This document shows, in pieces, positions 63,022-64,000 of a stretch of DNA of 64,000 bases (positions within the stretch are counted from its first letter, which is position 1; each line of letters begins with the position of its first letter). Under the pieces are notes generated by a model. The model did no database searches. It was not told the origin of the DNA and worked only from the letters and a program-made list of their open reading frames with translations. The position numbers were made by a program, and so were the translations under genes. Location of the stretch: contig CBDDKN010000002.1 in the NCBI GenBank assembly GCA_965230215.1, positions 992,001-1,056,000 on the forward strand. The letters run 5' to 3'. The stretch is from RFSX01 sp965230215 (lineage in GTDB: Bacteria > Bacteroidota > Bacteroidia > Chitinophagales > Saprospiraceae).

Positions 63022-64000
63022 ATGCGATTATTGATATACATATTCGTCTTTTTCTGTTTTTTCCCCTATATCAACATTATTAATATAGGAACAGATACGC
63101 AGCCTAACGCTTTGGTGGCTGCTGCAGTATTGTTGTTTTCTATTTCTAATAAAAAGCTTAATACGCCCATCATATTGCTGTGGCTGCTGTTCTTAATGTC
63201 CTTGGTATTGGCCTTATTTTCACAATTAGATGCTTTCGATACGGTAAAAAACATATTAAACTATCTCTCAACACCTATGATATGCCTTGCTGCATATAAC
63301 GTCTTTATCAAATCAGACTTTAAGTTGCCCTATAGGGTTTTCCTTTTGATAGTAAGCACTTATTTCGCAGTTGCTGCAGTACAGATGTACATAGACCCAG
63401 GATTCATGACTGCCCTATTGAACCAGGGAGCGAGAGGCGTTATGTTGGGGGGTAGAGGAGTTGTCTCTCTCTGCCCTGAGCCAGCTTTTTATGGTTCACT
63501 ATGTTTGTTCTTTATGGTTTTCTCCCTGATTATGTATTCACCCAAGCAGAATATATTGACGATAGGCCTACTTGCAGTTCAGCTGATATTATTTGCCCAG
63601 TCAGCAACGTCGATTTTGGTGTTTCTGGTGGCTTGTTGTGTCTTCTTGTTTATTCAACTGTTGAAGTTCAGGCTTAATTATATTCTGTATACTTCTGTAA
63701 TCGTAATTATGTGTATCTTCTCTTGGGCCAGGTGGCAAGATGAATTGAGCCAAAGTCGAGCGGGTATATTAATTCAGGAGATTGCTGAAAATCCATTATT
63801 GCTGGCTCAAGCTGACGTAAGTGCTGGTGTCAGAATTACCAGTACTGTTTCTCCTTTTCTGGCAGCCAAGCATTACTGGGGTTTGCCAATGGGCTGGGGC
63901 ACCTACAAGGCTTTCGTGCGCGAATTGAATCAATCAGGCGACTACCCGAAATTATTAAATCCCTATATCGTTAATGAAATTGGTAGATTGGGTGGTGGCA
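63022..64000 (+). CDS. Polytopic membrane protein, O-antigen polymerase/ligase-like (partial)
   Basis: An open frame runs from the ATG at 63022 to the window end with no stop (326 codons). It starts MRLLIYIFVFFCFFPYIN and holds about eight hydrophobic helices, then a long loop with GVRITSTVSPFLAAKHYWG and LPMGWGTYKAFVREL. That is the layout of Wzy polymerases and WaaL-type ligases, in which a long periplasmic loop lies between late helices. The rest lies outside the window. The link to the aminotransferase (2-bp gap) suggests a surface-glycan operon beginning here. Confidence 0.65.
   Translation, partial: MRLLIYIFVFFCFFPYINIINIGTDTQPNALVAAAVLLFSISNKKLNTPIILLWLLFLMSLVLALFSQLDAFDTVKNILNYLSTPMICLAAYNVFIKSDFKLPYRVFLLIVSTYFAVAAVQMYIDPGFMTALLNQGARGVMLGGRGVVSLCPEPAFYGSLCLFFMVFSLIMYSPKQNILTIGLLAVQLILFAQSATSILVFLVACCVFLFIQLLKFRLNYILYTSVIVIMCIFSWARWQDELSQSRAGILIQEIAENPLLLAQADVSAGVRITSTVSPFLAAKHYWGLPMGWGTYKAFVRELNQSGDYPKLLNPYIVNEIGRLGGG

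Noticed and set aside
1..64000. CRISPR arrays, transposases, prophage or defence genes
   Set aside because: I scanned for regular direct repeats, transposase and phage proteins and recognised defence families, and found none.

Overview
The window is chromosomal DNA of a Bacteroidota bacterium, most likely a gliding or marine member of the Cytophagia (Cytophagales). The signs are type IX secretion (T9SS) and gliding genes (gldH, a PorU-type C25 sortase and porZ), promoter -7 elements of the form TAnnTTTG, a 1101-residue SecA, and the gene order rplM-rpsI-rpsB-tsf-pyrH. I could not place the genus from sequence alone.

Layout. Positions 1-4600 hold the 3' end of mnmG and a translation block (rplM, rpsI, rpsB, tsf, pyrH). 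It faces recA and a flavin-reductase-like gene on the other strand. From 6776 come a thioredoxin-like gene with a frameshift, grpE, dnaJ, gldH, a beta-barrel protein and a bestrophin-type channel. An Fe-S protein, a GNAT acetyltransferase and an aldehyde dehydrogenase follow on the minus strand. From 13.8 to 23.3 kb are secA, a SPOR-like protein, rodA, clpB and hutH (also frameshifted). From 23.3 to 26.4 kb, minus strand, are an MscS channel, rsmG and a glycosyltransferase. From 26.5 to 33.3 kb are the giant PorU-type sortase and a polytopic membrane protein.

From 33.3 to 51 kb almost everything is on the minus strand. The shape and envelope genes mreB-mreC-mreD-mrdA run into folA, a DUF2851 gene, lpxK, an outer-membrane Wzi/RemB-like barrel and metH. 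A small exopolysaccharide-like set follows: a Wzz-type chain-length protein, a CysC-type kinase, a FemAB/GNAT-like transferase and an alpha/alpha-toroid protein. From 51.1 kb are dnaN, nadD, porZ and tRNA-Cys on the plus strand. Two non-coding stretches follow, one of which looks like a previously unannotated structured RNA (56603-56961). The end of the window holds a barrel protein, a convergent pair of DUF1761 membrane proteins, radA, an exonuclease III, a thioredoxin-domain protein, a class III aminotransferase and the start of a polysaccharide-polymerase-like membrane protein cut by the window edge.

How it fits together. Much of the window serves the cell envelope: Sec export, T9SS sorting, peptidoglycan elongation, lipid A and surface polysaccharide. 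These genes are interleaved with core replication, repair and translation genes. I saw no CRISPR array, prophage, transposase or classical defence island. The most novel-looking signal is the candidate RNA: a 12-bp helix joins its two ends, it contains several internal hairpins, and a strong intrinsic terminator follows with no plus-strand gene upstream. Two otherwise well-conserved genes each carry a one-base insertion, which may be sequencing error rather than real decay.
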